A stretch of DNA of 64,000 nt, taken from the NCBI GenBank assembly GCA_021789975.1, contig JAJYIT010000001.1, positions 76,247-140,246 on the forward strand, read 5' to 3'. The stretch is from Bacteroidota bacterium. GTDB lineage: Bacteria > Bacteroidota > Ignavibacteria > Kryptoniales > JAKASW01. The position numbers and the translations under genes were made by a program. Below the pieces are notes generated by a model. The model was not told the DNA's origin, searched no databases, and saw nothing but the letters and a program-made list of their open reading frames with translations. Numbering within the stretch: the first letter of the stretch is position 1; the number at the start of each line of letters is the position of its first letter. Below are positions 44,346 through 53,440 of the stretch, one piece after another.

Positions 44346-46631
44346 TCAAGCAGAAGGTGCTTCACGTGGAATTGGCCGTTTTGTCCCCGCCTCTTTCACA
44401 CGAGAATCCATGATGGCTTGCTGGCTGTCGAAAGGCGTTTCCCCGTCGATCGGCTGGAGCCGGCGATAGCTGGCATCTGAATGCAGCTCACGCGCCCGGC
44501 TCGTGTCCGAAAGTGCAGTATCAAGTACCTCCTTCTTTATCGCCTCTACCATCGCAGGGTCTTCGATGGGAAACATCAGCTCCACTCTGTGATAAAGGTT
44601 GCGGCTCATCAAGTCTGCGCTGCTGAGATACATCCGAGGCTTCCCGGCATTCCCGAAGTAGAATACGCGGCTGTGCTCTAGATAACGTCCCACGATGCTG
44701 ACTACACGCACCGTTTCGCTCAATCCTTTCACTCCCGGTCTCAGAGAGCATATGCCGCGAATGATCATATCTGTCTTAACGCCTGCCTTTGACGCCTCGT
44801 AGAGTTTCTCCATTACTTTTACATCGGTCAGAGAATTCATCTTCAGTATAACTCTGGCGGGCCTGCCCGATTTGGCATGTGCGATCTCATCATCGATAAG
44901 GCTAGTGAGCTTCTGCGTCAACGATACCGGAGCGACCGCGAGTTTTCTGTAGCTGTCTTTGCACGAATACCCGGTCAGGTAATTGAAAACCTCGGTGACG
45001 TCTTCCGTGATGTCGCTATTGCATGTGAAATAATTTAAATCGGTGTAAATGTGCGCCGTGACCATGTTATAATTTCCGGTGCTGAGATGGGCATAGCGCC
45101 GGAGGCTTTCTCTGTGGGTCGAATCATCCATCTGCTCTTTCCTAATCACGAGTGCCATCTTCGCGTGAACCTTGAGTCCGACGAGTCCGTAGACGACGTG
45201 AATCCCCGCCCGCTCAAGTTGTTTGGCCCACTCTATATTGTTCTCTTCATCGAATCGGGCCTTCAATTCAACGAGCACTGCCACTTGCTTACCACTCTCT
45301 GCCGCCTGTATGAGAAGCGGAATCAGCGGCGACTCCTTACCGACCCGGTAGAGAGTTTGTTTGATTGCCAGTACATTCGGATCGTTGACTGCGGCGCGGA
45401 TGAACTGGACCACCGGGCTGAATGAATCATAAGGTGCGTGGAGAATGATATCGTGGTGTCGGATAGACGCGAAAATGTCCTCGCTCTCTTCCTCTATCGA
45501 AATGGAAGTAGGGTGATACGGCGGGTCCTTCAACTCCGGACGCTGGAGATTCAGCAGAGAAGCGAGATGGCTGAGCCCCATCGGCGGTCGCAATTCGTAT
45601 ACGCCGTCGTTAAGCACGCCAAGATTTTCGATAAGAATTTCTTTAATACGTGCCGGCATGGTGTTCTCTACAGCGACACGTACCACGGAACCGTACCGGC
45701 GCATTTTCACCAATTCCTGAATGGACTCAATTAGGTCGCCCGCCTCATCTTCCTGTATATCCATATCCGCGTTCCGCGTGACCCGGAAGACATAAGATTC
45801 CTTCACCTTCAATCCGGGAAACAATAGATCGAGATTTTCAGAGATCAAATCTTCAAGCCACACAAAGCGTGTCGCGGGCATCTCACCCGGGATCTGAACC
45901 AATCTTGGAATTACATCAGGGACCTTGACTCTGGCGAATCGTTCATCGCCCTGAGGAGTTACAACGACAACGGCGATGTTGAGACTCAAATTGGAGATAT
46001 ATGGGAAAGGATGGCCCGGATCGAACGCTAACGGAGTGAGAACCGGGAAAATATCTCGCGCGAAAAGCTCAGCGACAGTCTTACGATCATCAGGGTGGAG
46101 CTCACTCATTCTGAGAAGTTGAATTCCGGCGGCCGCAAGGGCAGGGTGCAGATCGTTCCAGAAATACTCCTGCATATCCGTGACCATCTTCGTAACCCTG
46201 TCGTGAATTGCATTAAGCTGCTGCAGCGGGGTCATACCATCGGGAGATAGCTCAACTAAATTTGCGCGCGCCTGCTCCTGGATTCCGGCAACGCGGATCA
46301 TGAAGAACTCATCGAGGTTCGAACCGACGATCGACAGGAATTTCACTCTCTCAAGAAGCGGGTGGCGCTGGTCCCTTGCTTCCTCCAAAACTCGTTCATT
46401 GAACTCCAGCCAACTGAGCTCCCTGTTGATATAGAGTGACGGGTCAAGGGAAAAAGACGCGTTCTGCACCACGGCGGGAAATGGTTTTCGTATGCGCCGC
46501 CCGGTTTCCTTCTTGCGTCGCTGCTTATTCAACGGCGTGATCTGTGAAGAGACTTTATGAGCTGACGTATTGGGGTCGTTCCTTGAGTCGTTTGTGTCCA
46601 CGGGTAAAAGCTGCCCTTCTTTGTCTTTCAC
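44346..46631 (-). CDS. ppk1: Polyphosphate kinase 1
   Basis: A 761-residue enzyme that makes polyphosphate from ATP reversibly. INRELSWLEFNERVLEEA opens the family core near residue 67; LSIVGSNLDEFFMIRVAG, IKQTLYRVGKESP and RYAHLSTGNYN follow. The autophosphorylated His is His515 in the last motif (His435 in E. coli). The first 65 residues are a polar, basic extension (KQRRKKETGRRIRKP) not found in E. coli. Starts with GTG. It is last in a four-gene row with ppx, a CHAD protein and sixA, so synthesis and breakdown of polyphosphate are encoded together. Confidence 0.96.
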   Translation of the reverse strand: MKDKEGQLLPVDTNDSRNDPNTSAHKVSSQITPLNKQRRKKETGRRIRKPFPAVVQNASFSLDPSLYINRELSWLEFNERVLEEARDQRHPLLERVKFLSIVGSNLDEFFMIRVAGIQEQARANLVELSPDGMTPLQQLNAIHDRVTKMVTDMQEYFWNDLHPALAAAGIQLLRMSELHPDDRKTVAELFARDIFPVLTPLAFDPGHPFPYISNLSLNIAVVVVTPQGDERFARVKVPDVIPRLVQIPGEMPATRFVWLEDLISENLDLLFPGLKVKESYVFRVTRNADMDIQEDEAGDLIESIQELVKMRRYGSVVRVAVENTMPARIKEILIENLGVLNDGVYELRPPMGLSHLASLLNLQRPELKDPPYHPTSISIEEESEDIFASIRHHDIILHAPYDSFSPVVQFIRAAVNDPNVLAIKQTLYRVGKESPLIPLLIQAAESGKQVAVLVELKARFDEENNIEWAKQLERAGIHVVYGLVGLKVHAKMALVIRKEQMDDSTHRESLRRYAHLSTGNYNMVTAHIYTDLNYFTCNSDITEDVTEVFNYLTGYSCKDSYRKLAVAPVSLTQKLTSLIDDEIAHAKSGRPARVILKMNSLTDVKVMEKLYEASKAGVKTDMIIRGICSLRPGVKGLSETVRVVSIVGRYLEHSRVFYFGNAGKPRMYLSSADLMSRNLYHRVELMFPIEDPAMVEAIKKEVLDTALSDTSRARELHSDASYRRLQPIDGETPFDSQQAIMDSRVKEAGTKRPIPREAPSA

Positions 46632-46737
46632 TGATATTCAACTTGAAATCTGAGCTAAAGGTTCATCGGATAGCATGGGGGCGAATTGTCGAAAATACTC
46701 CCCAATCGCAGTTCGGGGGGTAAATATCGCTCCAAGC

Positions 46738-47235
46738 TCATAGGAAGAGCTGTGAAGGTCCCATGAGCCATTCTAAAGTCGCACATTTCCCGAGCCGCAG
46801 TTTTTCGACGGACAATTTGCAGATTCCACTCTTTCTTAATTTGATGAAAACATCCTCGCGGCCTGAAATTAGAACGGATATCAGATTTGAAAGATAGGGC
46901 TCGTGTCCGACGAGAAGGATCTGCCCCTTGCCTGAGTATTCTTCGTTGATTTGCTTGACGAGATCGGCAGGACTTCCCGCGATGACAAGGTGGGGAGTCA
47001 ACTTTATGATCGACTTGCATTCAAATGCTTCGCCGACAATTTGGGCGGTGTCCTTCGCCCGCATGTATGGGCTCGAGAGAATAGCATCGAATTCCAATCC
47101 AAGATGGAGCATCGCTTGTGCGATCTTCTTCATTTTCTTTATGCCGTTTTCCGTCAACGGACGATCGGCATCGTGTACACGTTTGAATTTCTCTCGCTCG
47201 ACTGCCTCAGCGTGTCTTAAGATATATAAATCCAT
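46738..47235 (-). CDS. sixA: Phosphohistidine phosphatase SixA family
   Basis: A 165-residue histidine-phosphatase-superfamily enzyme. LYILRHAEA at residues 3-11 carries catalytic His8; ILSSPYMRAKDTAQIV and LLVGHEPYLSNLI give the remaining Arg and His of the site. SixA removes phosphate from phospho-His proteins. It lies 21 bp after the CHAD gene and 106 bp before ppk1. Since Ppk1 works through a phospho-His intermediate and many SixA genes sit near CHAD genes, a link to polyphosphate metabolism is plausible but unproven. Confidence 0.9.
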   Translation of the reverse strand: MDLYILRHAEAVEREKFKRVHDADRPLTENGIKKMKKIAQAMLHLGLEFDAILSSPYMRAKDTAQIVGEAFECKSIIKLTPHLVIAGSPADLVKQINEEYSGKGQILLVGHEPYLSNLISVLISGREDVFIKLRKSGICKLSVEKLRLGKCATLEWLMGPSQLFL

Positions 47236-47256
47236 TTCGTAACTCCGTCTATCATA

Positions 47257-48249
47257 TTAGGTCAAATGCTCCCAGAAGACGTCGAGCTCATCCATCATAG
47301 TCAAAAACCGGTTTGTATGTTCTTCCAGATTTTTCGAAAGGAAGTCACGCAGCCGCGAATATTGCCTGGCTTTGGAATTATGGCGAGAGGCTCCTTTCAC
47401 GTCGGCACTCTTGAGATAAGAATCAAGAGCTGAAATCAGCATAGCCTTGTCATGGATTGCACCGAGACTCCTTTGATATTCGCTCATACGGTTCAAAAGA
47501 GGCTCGGAAACCCTGGGGAAAATTGGCTGCAAGATTTCGACAGAGTACCGAAAACGTTTATATACGAGGCGCAGTTCATGAATCAAATCTATTTTCTGGC
47601 TGTCTGCATTCTGAATTTGTTTTCTCAGTACCGTGGTTCTTATAAAGATCTTAGCCAGCATTCCGCGCAAGATCGAGTATGAATTCTCTCTCATTGGGGC
47701 AATAGATCGGTAAGTGTCTGTTTTTGAGATTATCTTCCCAAGTGATGATTCCATCGATTCCAAGTCCATCTTCACTATTTCCTTGCTCGCCCGCTTGACC
47801 CGGATGGTTTCCTCTCTTTTCAGTAATTTCAGAAAACGGATAAAGTCAGGGTATTCCTTTACCAGAGATTCCACTTCGATAACCTGAACCTGAGTGTCCC
47901 TTAGCGCACTCAGCGACTTCAAATGCGCGTGCAACTCTTTGCGGAGCTTCGAAGTGCCGCTCTTTGGCATTACCATCCTGAGGATATCGAGTGCAGCCAT
48001 CAGCCGCCGGATGGCGACACGAAGGTCATGGACTGATTTCTCTGTAGGTCTTGACCTTACCCTCCGGGTTTGTTTGAGGACGGCCTGCCATCTTTCGCCC
48101 AGTGACCCGGTAACGATTGAGGTCAGGTCAAGCGGGTGGTATTCCTCAACAACCGGAGTACGTCTGGGGTTCAGACCTCCTTCTTGAGTGTCTGTATTCT
48201 CCAGAGGATCAGTCTTCGATGGAGACTTTGACGCCGAAAATATTTTCAA
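47257..48249 (-). CDS. CHAD domain protein (polyphosphate-binding)
   Basis: A 330-residue helical protein with the CHAD domain at about 45-320. Conserved His/Arg/Lys features are visible: VHDLRVAIRRLMAALDILR near the start, LRDTQVQVIEVE, LIHELRLVYKRFRYSVEIL and the final helices. CHAD proteins bind polyphosphate and locate to polyphosphate granules. Starts with TTG behind AAAAGGAGC, overlapping ppx by 41 bp. There is no CYTH domain fused, unlike many homologues. Sits between ppx and sixA. Confidence 0.9.
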   Translation of the reverse strand: MKIFSASKSPSKTDPLENTDTQEGGLNPRRTPVVEEYHPLDLTSIVTGSLGERWQAVLKQTRRVRSRPTEKSVHDLRVAIRRLMAALDILRMVMPKSGTSKLRKELHAHLKSLSALRDTQVQVIEVESLVKEYPDFIRFLKLLKREETIRVKRASKEIVKMDLESMESSLGKIISKTDTYRSIAPMRENSYSILRGMLAKIFIRTTVLRKQIQNADSQKIDLIHELRLVYKRFRYSVEILQPIFPRVSEPLLNRMSEYQRSLGAIHDKAMLISALDSYLKSADVKGASRHNSKARQYSRLRDFLSKNLEEHTNRFLTMMDELDVFWEHLT

Positions 48250-49723
48250 ACAGCTCCTTTTTGTTCATCAACGCCCATTTTTCGAGAAGAAGATCTCCTT
48301 TACCGTGCACGTGGATCATCAGCTTCGGTTTCTTATGCTCTACAGAGAATGAATCCACACGAGATGCGTGTTCATTGTCCATCGCATCCGCGAGTCTGAG
48401 GATGGATGCAAGCTTTGAGACGACCACCCGGTCCTTTGAAGACAGTTCGCGGAAGGAATCATGCTGAACCTTCGGGAAGGATTTTCTATGGTAACGAGCT
48501 ACGTTGGCGACAATTCTCGTCTGATTTTGATTCAATCCGATTATTGGATTTGCCGTCAGTAGATAGAAAGTATGCTTGTGGTGGCCGGTCATGCTTATGA
48601 AACTGCCGATGTCGTGGAGCATTGCAGCCGCTTCAAGCAGAAGCCTGTGTTCCAGCCCCAGGTTGTGAAGCTCCCTGGTTTGGTCAAACAGGTCCACCGC
48701 GTATCGTGCGACACTCGTGCCGTGCTGTTCGTCGAAAGAATATTTTCTTCCTAATTCAAGCGCGGAAGCGAGTATTTGATCGCGATTAAGGTGCTCATGT
48801 TCGCCAAAGACGGTCCGTGCCATGTCGATCATAATGCCTTCTTTCAGTCCCACTCGCGGCACGATGAGCTCATCAATTCCGCCGACCCGCATTATTTCCT
48901 GGAGAATGATCGACGCCGGTACGATAACGTCGGCACGATCCGGACGCAGGCGGAGCTGTTGCATGCGCTCGTCGAACGACAGTGACAGCAGTTTCCTGAG
49001 CATAGCACCAAGTTCCTCAATCGAAAGTGTTCCATCCCGATCTTTTTCCAGAACATCCTTCTTCAGGGCAGCGAGTGCTTCGATGTTTCCTCCGGTGCCG
49101 ACACACAGATCTATCTTTTTTCCTTTGATTTCTTTTTTGAATCTTCCCCGTGTTGCCTCGACATATTCCTGAACAAGCGTGTTGAACTTCTTCTCTCCCT
49201 GTTTCTTTTCTTCAAGAAGCTGAAGCAGTCTGACCGCTCCGAGCCTGTAGCTTTCAGTTGACATTATGCTGCCATCGTAGGTAAGAGTTATTTCCGTGCT
49301 TCCGCCACCAATGTCTATCAATAGGGCAGTCCTGTTTTTGAGGTTTACTTTGGAGGCGATTGCAAGATGGATCAGTCGTGCTTCCTCTTCCGGACTTATG
49401 ACGTCGACATCAATCCCCGACACATGTAAGATCTTGTCGGCGAAGGAGTCTGCATTCGTTGCTTCCCGTAATGCGCTCGTCGCCGCTGCTTTCGTAAACG
49501 TCACGCTATTTCTGTCAATGATCTCTTTGAAGTGTTTGAATACGTCGAGTGCCGCCTCAGTGGTCTCATCCGAAATCATGCGTTTTGCAAAAACGTCACG
49601 ACCGAGGCGGACTGGCTCCCGGAAATTGTCCATAACCGTCAGGCTTTGGTCGTTTTCGATCCGCCCGATTGAAAGTCTTATGGCGTTAGATCCTATATCT
49701 ATTGCGGCGAGTGTTGTCGGCAT
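48209..49723 (-). CDS. ppx: Exopolyphosphatase / pppGpp phosphatase (Ppx/GppA family)
   Basis: A 504-residue enzyme. Actin-like ATPase-fold motifs AAIDIGSNAIRLSIG (6-20), TSALREATNADSF, the LLIDIGGGSTEIT phosphate loop, and VGTGGNIEALA; the C-terminal third is an HD-type domain (AAMLHDIGSF, YHRKSFP). It releases phosphate from polyphosphate ends, or from pppGpp. First gene of the row ppx-CHAD-sixA-ppk1. A Pho-like promoter lies 80-136 bp upstream. Confidence 0.93.
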   Translation of the reverse strand: MPTTLAAIDIGSNAIRLSIGRIENDQSLTVMDNFREPVRLGRDVFAKRMISDETTEAALDVFKHFKEIIDRNSVTFTKAAATSALREATNADSFADKILHVSGIDVDVISPEEEARLIHLAIASKVNLKNRTALLIDIGGGSTEITLTYDGSIMSTESYRLGAVRLLQLLEEKKQGEKKFNTLVQEYVEATRGRFKKEIKGKKIDLCVGTGGNIEALAALKKDVLEKDRDGTLSIEELGAMLRKLLSLSFDERMQQLRLRPDRADVIVPASIILQEIMRVGGIDELIVPRVGLKEGIMIDMARTVFGEHEHLNRDQILASALELGRKYSFDEQHGTSVARYAVDLFDQTRELHNLGLEHRLLLEAAAMLHDIGSFISMTGHHKHTFYLLTANPIIGLNQNQTRIVANVARYHRKSFPKVQHDSFRELSSKDRVVVSKLASILRLADAMDNEHASRVDSFSVEHKKPKLMIHVHGKGDLLLEKWALMNKKELFENIFGVKVSIED

Positions 49724-49803
49724 GTCGAAAGTTATCGCTGCTATGACGGATTGTCAACGGCTGGATGACGGATATGGAGCCAACAGACTCTTCATTGCGA
49801 AAT

Positions 49804-49859
49804 CAAAGATAACATCCGTCTTTTAACATGCGACTAAATTAGCGTTAATATTTCTCAAC
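49804..49859 (-). promoter_or_regulatory. Promoter of ppx with weak Pho-box-like repeats
   Basis: On the minus strand GTTGAG, TTAACG and TTAGTC are spaced by 5 bp each (11-bp period), then 20 bp, then TATCTTTG, an exact TAnnTTTG element. Spacing is identical to the porin and second pstS promoters, though the hexamers are poorer. Confidence 0.45.
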
Positions 49860-49950
49860 TATCTGAAAGTAGGTGAGGAAGCCGGGCGGTATGCTGATTT
49901 GCATGAGAGCGACCGGCTCCACCCGGCGGTAGGTAAAATAGAAGGATATT

Positions 49951-50997
49951 CTATTCGAGAATTGGCTTGCCCTGGTATTCAACCTGTTTAAGCTTTTCAA
50001 GATTGAGCTTCTGGATCTGTTGCGGGAGTGGGGCGTAATCCAGGCCCACAGAATACTTCTGGCCTTCTGTGACAGCCCACCTCATGAACTCTGCGGTCGC
50101 TTTTCCTTTTGCATAGTCTGTCTGCTCTTTGTAGATCAACAGCCATGTCGCGCTGGAAATCGGATAGGACTCTTTTCCGGGAGCGTTTGTGATTGAGAAC
50201 CTGAGGTCCTTTGGAAGTGTCCTTGCCGCGTTTGCGAGAGCCTCTGTAACCCCCGATATCGACGGACGGATGAAGTCGCCGTCCTTGTTTTTCACATTTG
50301 CAAATGGAATTTCGTTCTGAAGAGCGTAAATCAACTCCACATAACCGATTGCTCCGGGCGTCCGCGAGACAATCCCCGAAACGCCGTCATTGCCCTTGCC
50401 CCCAATACCTACGGGCCAATTGAGACTCGTTGACTTTCCAACTTTCTGATTCCACTCTTCGCTCACTTTAGAGAGGTAATCGGCGAAGATATATGTTGTG
50501 CCGCTTCCATCCGCACGGTGTGCGACGAGTATTCTCGTTCCAGGAAGTCGAACCTTCGGGTTGAGTGCCCTTATCGCCGGATCGTCCCACTTAGTTATCT
50601 TGCCCAAATAAATCTTCGCGGTAGTCTCTCCATCAAAGTTGAGCGCTGCTTTTACTCCCGGAATATTGTAGGCAAGAACGACCGCACCAAGTGTCTCGGG
50701 TATATGGATGATGGGGCCACGCGCGGACTCCGCTGTTCTCATCTGTTCATTTGTCAGCGGGGCATCGCTTGCTCCCCATTGAACTGTTCCCTCGATCATT
50801 TGCCTGATTCCACCGCCGCTTCCGATCGCCTGGTAATTGATCTGTACGCCGGGGTTGGTTTTCTGGTACTCGTTCGACCATTTTGATATGAGTGGGTAAG
50901 GAAATGTTGCGCCCGCGCCGTTTATGATAGTTTGGGCGGCAATCGGCCACACGGTTGCCAGCATGGCCGCTATGATTATGATGACTCGCTTGAACAT
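49951..50997 (-). CDS. pstS: Phosphate-binding protein PstS (second copy)
   Basis: A 348-residue periplasmic binding protein. Signal peptide about 1-22 (MFKRVIIIIAAMLATVWPIA). Family motifs: NGAGATFPYPLISKWSNEY, YQAIGSGGGIRQM, WGASDAPLT, VAHRADGSGTTYIF and WPVGIGGKGNDGV, which form the phosphate site. ATG 50997 chosen behind AAAGGAGGGC. A closely similar gene lies upstream with 219 bp between; a terminator and a fresh promoter separate them. No pstC, pstA or pstB in the window, so the permease is elsewhere. Confidence 0.94.
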   Translation of the reverse strand: MFKRVIIIIAAMLATVWPIAAQTIINGAGATFPYPLISKWSNEYQKTNPGVQINYQAIGSGGGIRQMIEGTVQWGASDAPLTNEQMRTAESARGPIIHIPETLGAVVLAYNIPGVKAALNFDGETTAKIYLGKITKWDDPAIRALNPKVRLPGTRILVAHRADGSGTTYIFADYLSKVSEEWNQKVGKSTSLNWPVGIGGKGNDGVSGIVSRTPGAIGYVELIYALQNEIPFANVKNKDGDFIRPSISGVTEALANAARTLPKDLRFSITNAPGKESYPISSATWLLIYKEQTDYAKGKATAEFMRWAVTEGQKYSVGLDYAPLPQQIQKLNLEKLKQVEYQGKPILE

Positions 50998-51080
50998 GGT
51001 TTGCCCTCCTTTGATAGATTTAGATGCGTTCTGACTAAAACGTCGGTCAGGAGCCACAGAAATCGCCTTCTTGCTCAATA

Positions 51081-51136
51081 GCAATATACAAAGGATGTGC
51101 TGTCGATTAGTTAATTACAGGTTAAGAAATGTTGAA
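51081..51136 (-). promoter_or_regulatory. Pho-box promoter of the second pstS
   Basis: Minus strand: TTCAAC, TTAACC and TTAACT, each separated by 5 bp, then exactly 20 bp to TATATTGC. Direct TTAACA-type hexamers with 11-bp period are the form of PhoP boxes in Bacillus; PhoB boxes share the 11-bp period. Ends 84 bp before the start codon. Confidence 0.65.
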
Positions 51137-51147
51137 ATCTTGTCGAC

Positions 51148-51172
51148 AAAAAAAGAGCGGGGCTGCAGCTCT
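51148..51172 (-). terminator. Terminator after the first pstS
   Basis: Minus strand: AGAGC and GCTCT pair across a 9-nt loop and are followed by a run of seven T. A larger GCGGGGC/GCCCCGC pairing overlaps it. It separates the two pstS transcripts. Confidence 0.7.
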
Positions 51173-51216
51173 TAGGCCACATGCCCCGCATCCCCTTGCC
51201 CCGTATGTTGCTTATA

Positions 51217-52269
51217 TTACATCAAACTCTTGCCGTTGTAATTCACTTTGCGCAGGAGGTTGAGTTCCATCTTCTGGATCGGCGCGGGTATCGGCGCATA
51301 GTCCATCGCTGGTTCCATCTTCTGTCCTTCTGTGAGGACCCAGTGGAGGAACGTTACAGTTTCCTTTGCCACTTTGTAATTGGTATATCTACCCTGGTTA
51401 ACATATACGATAAGCCAGGTCGCGCTTGAGATCGGGTAGGAAGTCTTTCCAGGCGCGTTAGTGATGGAGAATCTCAAGTCCTTCGGAACTATCCTTGCGG
51501 CGTTTGCGGCTGCATCGCTGACGCTTTCAATGGTGGGGTGAATGTATTCCCCCGCCGCATTCTTGAGCGAGCCGTAAGGTATGTTGTTTTGCAGAGCGTA
51601 GATGAGAGTGATGTATCCAATGGAGAAGGGAGTCTGCTCAAGCTGTCCGCTGACGCCTTCGTTGCCCTTTGCTCCCAGTCCGACCGGCCAGTTTACGCTG
51701 ACACCTCTGCCTACCTTCTGATTCCATTCCTTTGACACTTTGCACAGGTAATCGACAAAGATGTATGTGTCGCCGCTTCCGTCCGACCTGTGAACAACGA
51801 TGATGGGCCTGTTTGGAAGATTCACTCCCGGGTTGAGCGCCGTGAGCTGTGGATCGTTCCATTTCGTGATATTACCAAGAAATATGTCAGCCAGAACCGG
51901 TCCTGTGAATTTCAAGGTTGTAGATATTCCCGGTATGTGGTAAGAGACCGCTACTGCACCCATTGCTTCGGGGAGGTGGATTACCGGGCCATGTGCCTTG
52001 TTGCACGTCGCGATCTGCTCGTCGTTCAACGGGGCGTCGCTCGCACCGATTTCGACCGTACCCGCAGTCAACTGGTTGATCCCGCCGCCGCTGCCGATAG
52101 CCTGGTAGTTGAACTCGATATTCGGGTGGATTTTGTGGTAAACGTTTTCCCACTTCGAAAACATGGGATAAATGAAAGTCGACCCCGCTGCGTTGATGAG
52201 CGTCTGCGCATCAAGCATAGCAGTCGTGACGAGAACCGCAACCGCCGTGGCCAAGAGTTTCTTTGACAT
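51217..52269 (-). CDS. pstS: Phosphate-binding protein PstS (first copy)
   Basis: A 350-residue periplasmic protein with signal peptide (about 1-21, ending MLDAQ). NAAGSTFIYPMFSKWENVY, YQAIGSGGGINQL, IGASDAPLN, VVHRSDGSGDTYIF and WPVGLGAKGNEGV mirror the second copy closely, so the pair arose by duplication. ATG 52269 chosen behind GGAGC; a GTG lies just before it. It follows the porin gene by 69 bp with no terminator between, so both probably share the porin promoter. Confidence 0.94.
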   Translation of the reverse strand: MSKKLLATAVAVLVTTAMLDAQTLINAAGSTFIYPMFSKWENVYHKIHPNIEFNYQAIGSGGGINQLTAGTVEIGASDAPLNDEQIATCNKAHGPVIHLPEAMGAVAVSYHIPGISTTLKFTGPVLADIFLGNITKWNDPQLTALNPGVNLPNRPIIVVHRSDGSGDTYIFVDYLCKVSKEWNQKVGRGVSVNWPVGLGAKGNEGVSGQLEQTPFSIGYITLIYALQNNIPYGSLKNAAGEYIHPTIESVSDAAANAARIVPKDLRFSITNAPGKTSYPISSATWLIVYVNQGRYTNYKVAKETVTFLHWVLTEGQKMEPAMDYAPIPAPIQKMELNLLRKVNYNGKSLM

Positions 52270-52338
52270 CACTTTGCTCCTATTCTTGTATTATGGTTAT
52301 TTGAGTCTGCACATGATTCGACGAATCAGCCGTCATCA

Positions 52339-53418
52339 TTAAAAACTTATATAGAATGTCGCCCGTGCCAACAAATCTGCCGTCGAACCTGAAAGACCAT
52401 ATGATACATATTCAACGTTTGGCATGAGGTGAACGTTCTTCCTGACACTCCAATCCAGTGCTCCAAGCAAGAGATTCTGAACACTGTTTCCGTATGAGGT
52501 GTTCTTCGAGTCGGAGTTCGGTGTGTACATATCATATCTGGCAACCAGCCTCAATTTGTCAACCAGTTTGACCCATCCGTTCAGGCTCAATCCGTTCCTC
52601 TTCATGGTACCGCCGTCGGCCAGCCCGTTGTTTATCCCGTTAAGGAAATATTGACCGCCGATGCTGAAGTCCTTAGTGCCATAGTTTACAATTAAATCAA
52701 CAATTTTGTTATACTCGACATGATTAGTGCCGCCAATCACCTGCAATTGGGTGTTGTACTGGCCGTTAAGCAGTATGGTCAACTCCCTCACCGGATTGTA
52801 CTGGAGGTAGAGGTAGGATGCCTTGTACTTGTTCGAGGGGACGCTGTTACCGCTGTTGTTTCCCACGAGTAAACCGGCCTTGAACTGGTTGGAGAACTTC
52901 TGGTTGAAAGAGACCCCGAGATCTCTGGATTGAGAGACACCGTGGAGATCCTCAATGGTCTTCTCAAGAGGTCTGTATCCGAATATTCCCTCGGCCATGT
53001 TGATCTGCGGAGTTCCCTGCAAACCGATGATGATGTCTCCGCCGTCCGTTACGTTCTTCCAGTCTATGAAAGCATCTTTTATCATCGTGGACAACTTCCC
53101 GTTTGGAAGGCTCGAGGCGCTCGGGTCCGACTCCAAACGAAATTGGGCAGTAAAATCAGGCGCTAAGTCATAAGCAGCCGTCAGGTAGATCCGTCTATAA
53201 TCAAACGCCTGCAAATTCTTCTGCAAAGCGCCACTGACCCCATAAACCGAAGTGGGGTTCACAGGGTTCGCATTGTCATGTTGCAGAACGTAGTAATAGT
53301 CGCCAAAAAAAAGTCCGGAAAATTTCGGAAGGTTCTGTGCGAAAGACGCTCCTGCCGCGACAAGATCAATTAGAAGAAACGAGAGGAGAGCCGCAAGTGA
53401 GTATTTTGTTCGCTTCAA
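52339..53418 (-). CDS. Outer-membrane porin, probably for phosphate or polyphosphate
   Basis: A 359-residue beta-barrel protein. Signal peptide about 1-28 (KRTKYSLAALLSFLLIDLV, then AAGASFAQ). The mature part alternates polar and hydrophobic residues (FDYRRIYLTAAYDLAPDFTA, KASYLYLQYNPVRELTILL, LRLVARYDMYTPNSDS) and ends with aromatic Phe (ATFYISF), as outer-membrane proteins do. The RLESD and GYRPLEKTIED regions recall OprP/OprO-type porins. TTG 53418 is the likely start because AAGGAGAT lies just ahead of it; the longer form starts inside the Shine-Dalgarno. Phosphate specificity is inferred from the pstS neighbour and Pho-type promoter. Confidence 0.85.
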   Translation of the reverse strand: MKRTKYSLAALLSFLLIDLVAAGASFAQNLPKFSGLFFGDYYYVLQHDNANPVNPTSVYGVSGALQKNLQAFDYRRIYLTAAYDLAPDFTAQFRLESDPSASSLPNGKLSTMIKDAFIDWKNVTDGGDIIIGLQGTPQINMAEGIFGYRPLEKTIEDLHGVSQSRDLGVSFNQKFSNQFKAGLLVGNNSGNSVPSNKYKASYLYLQYNPVRELTILLNGQYNTQLQVIGGTNHVEYNKIVDLIVNYGTKDFSIGGQYFLNGINNGLADGGTMKRNGLSLNGWVKLVDKLRLVARYDMYTPNSDSKNTSYGNSVQNLLLGALDWSVRKNVHLMPNVEYVSYGLSGSTADLLARATFYISF

Positions 53419-53440
53419 ATCATATCTCCTTTTTAGAAGC

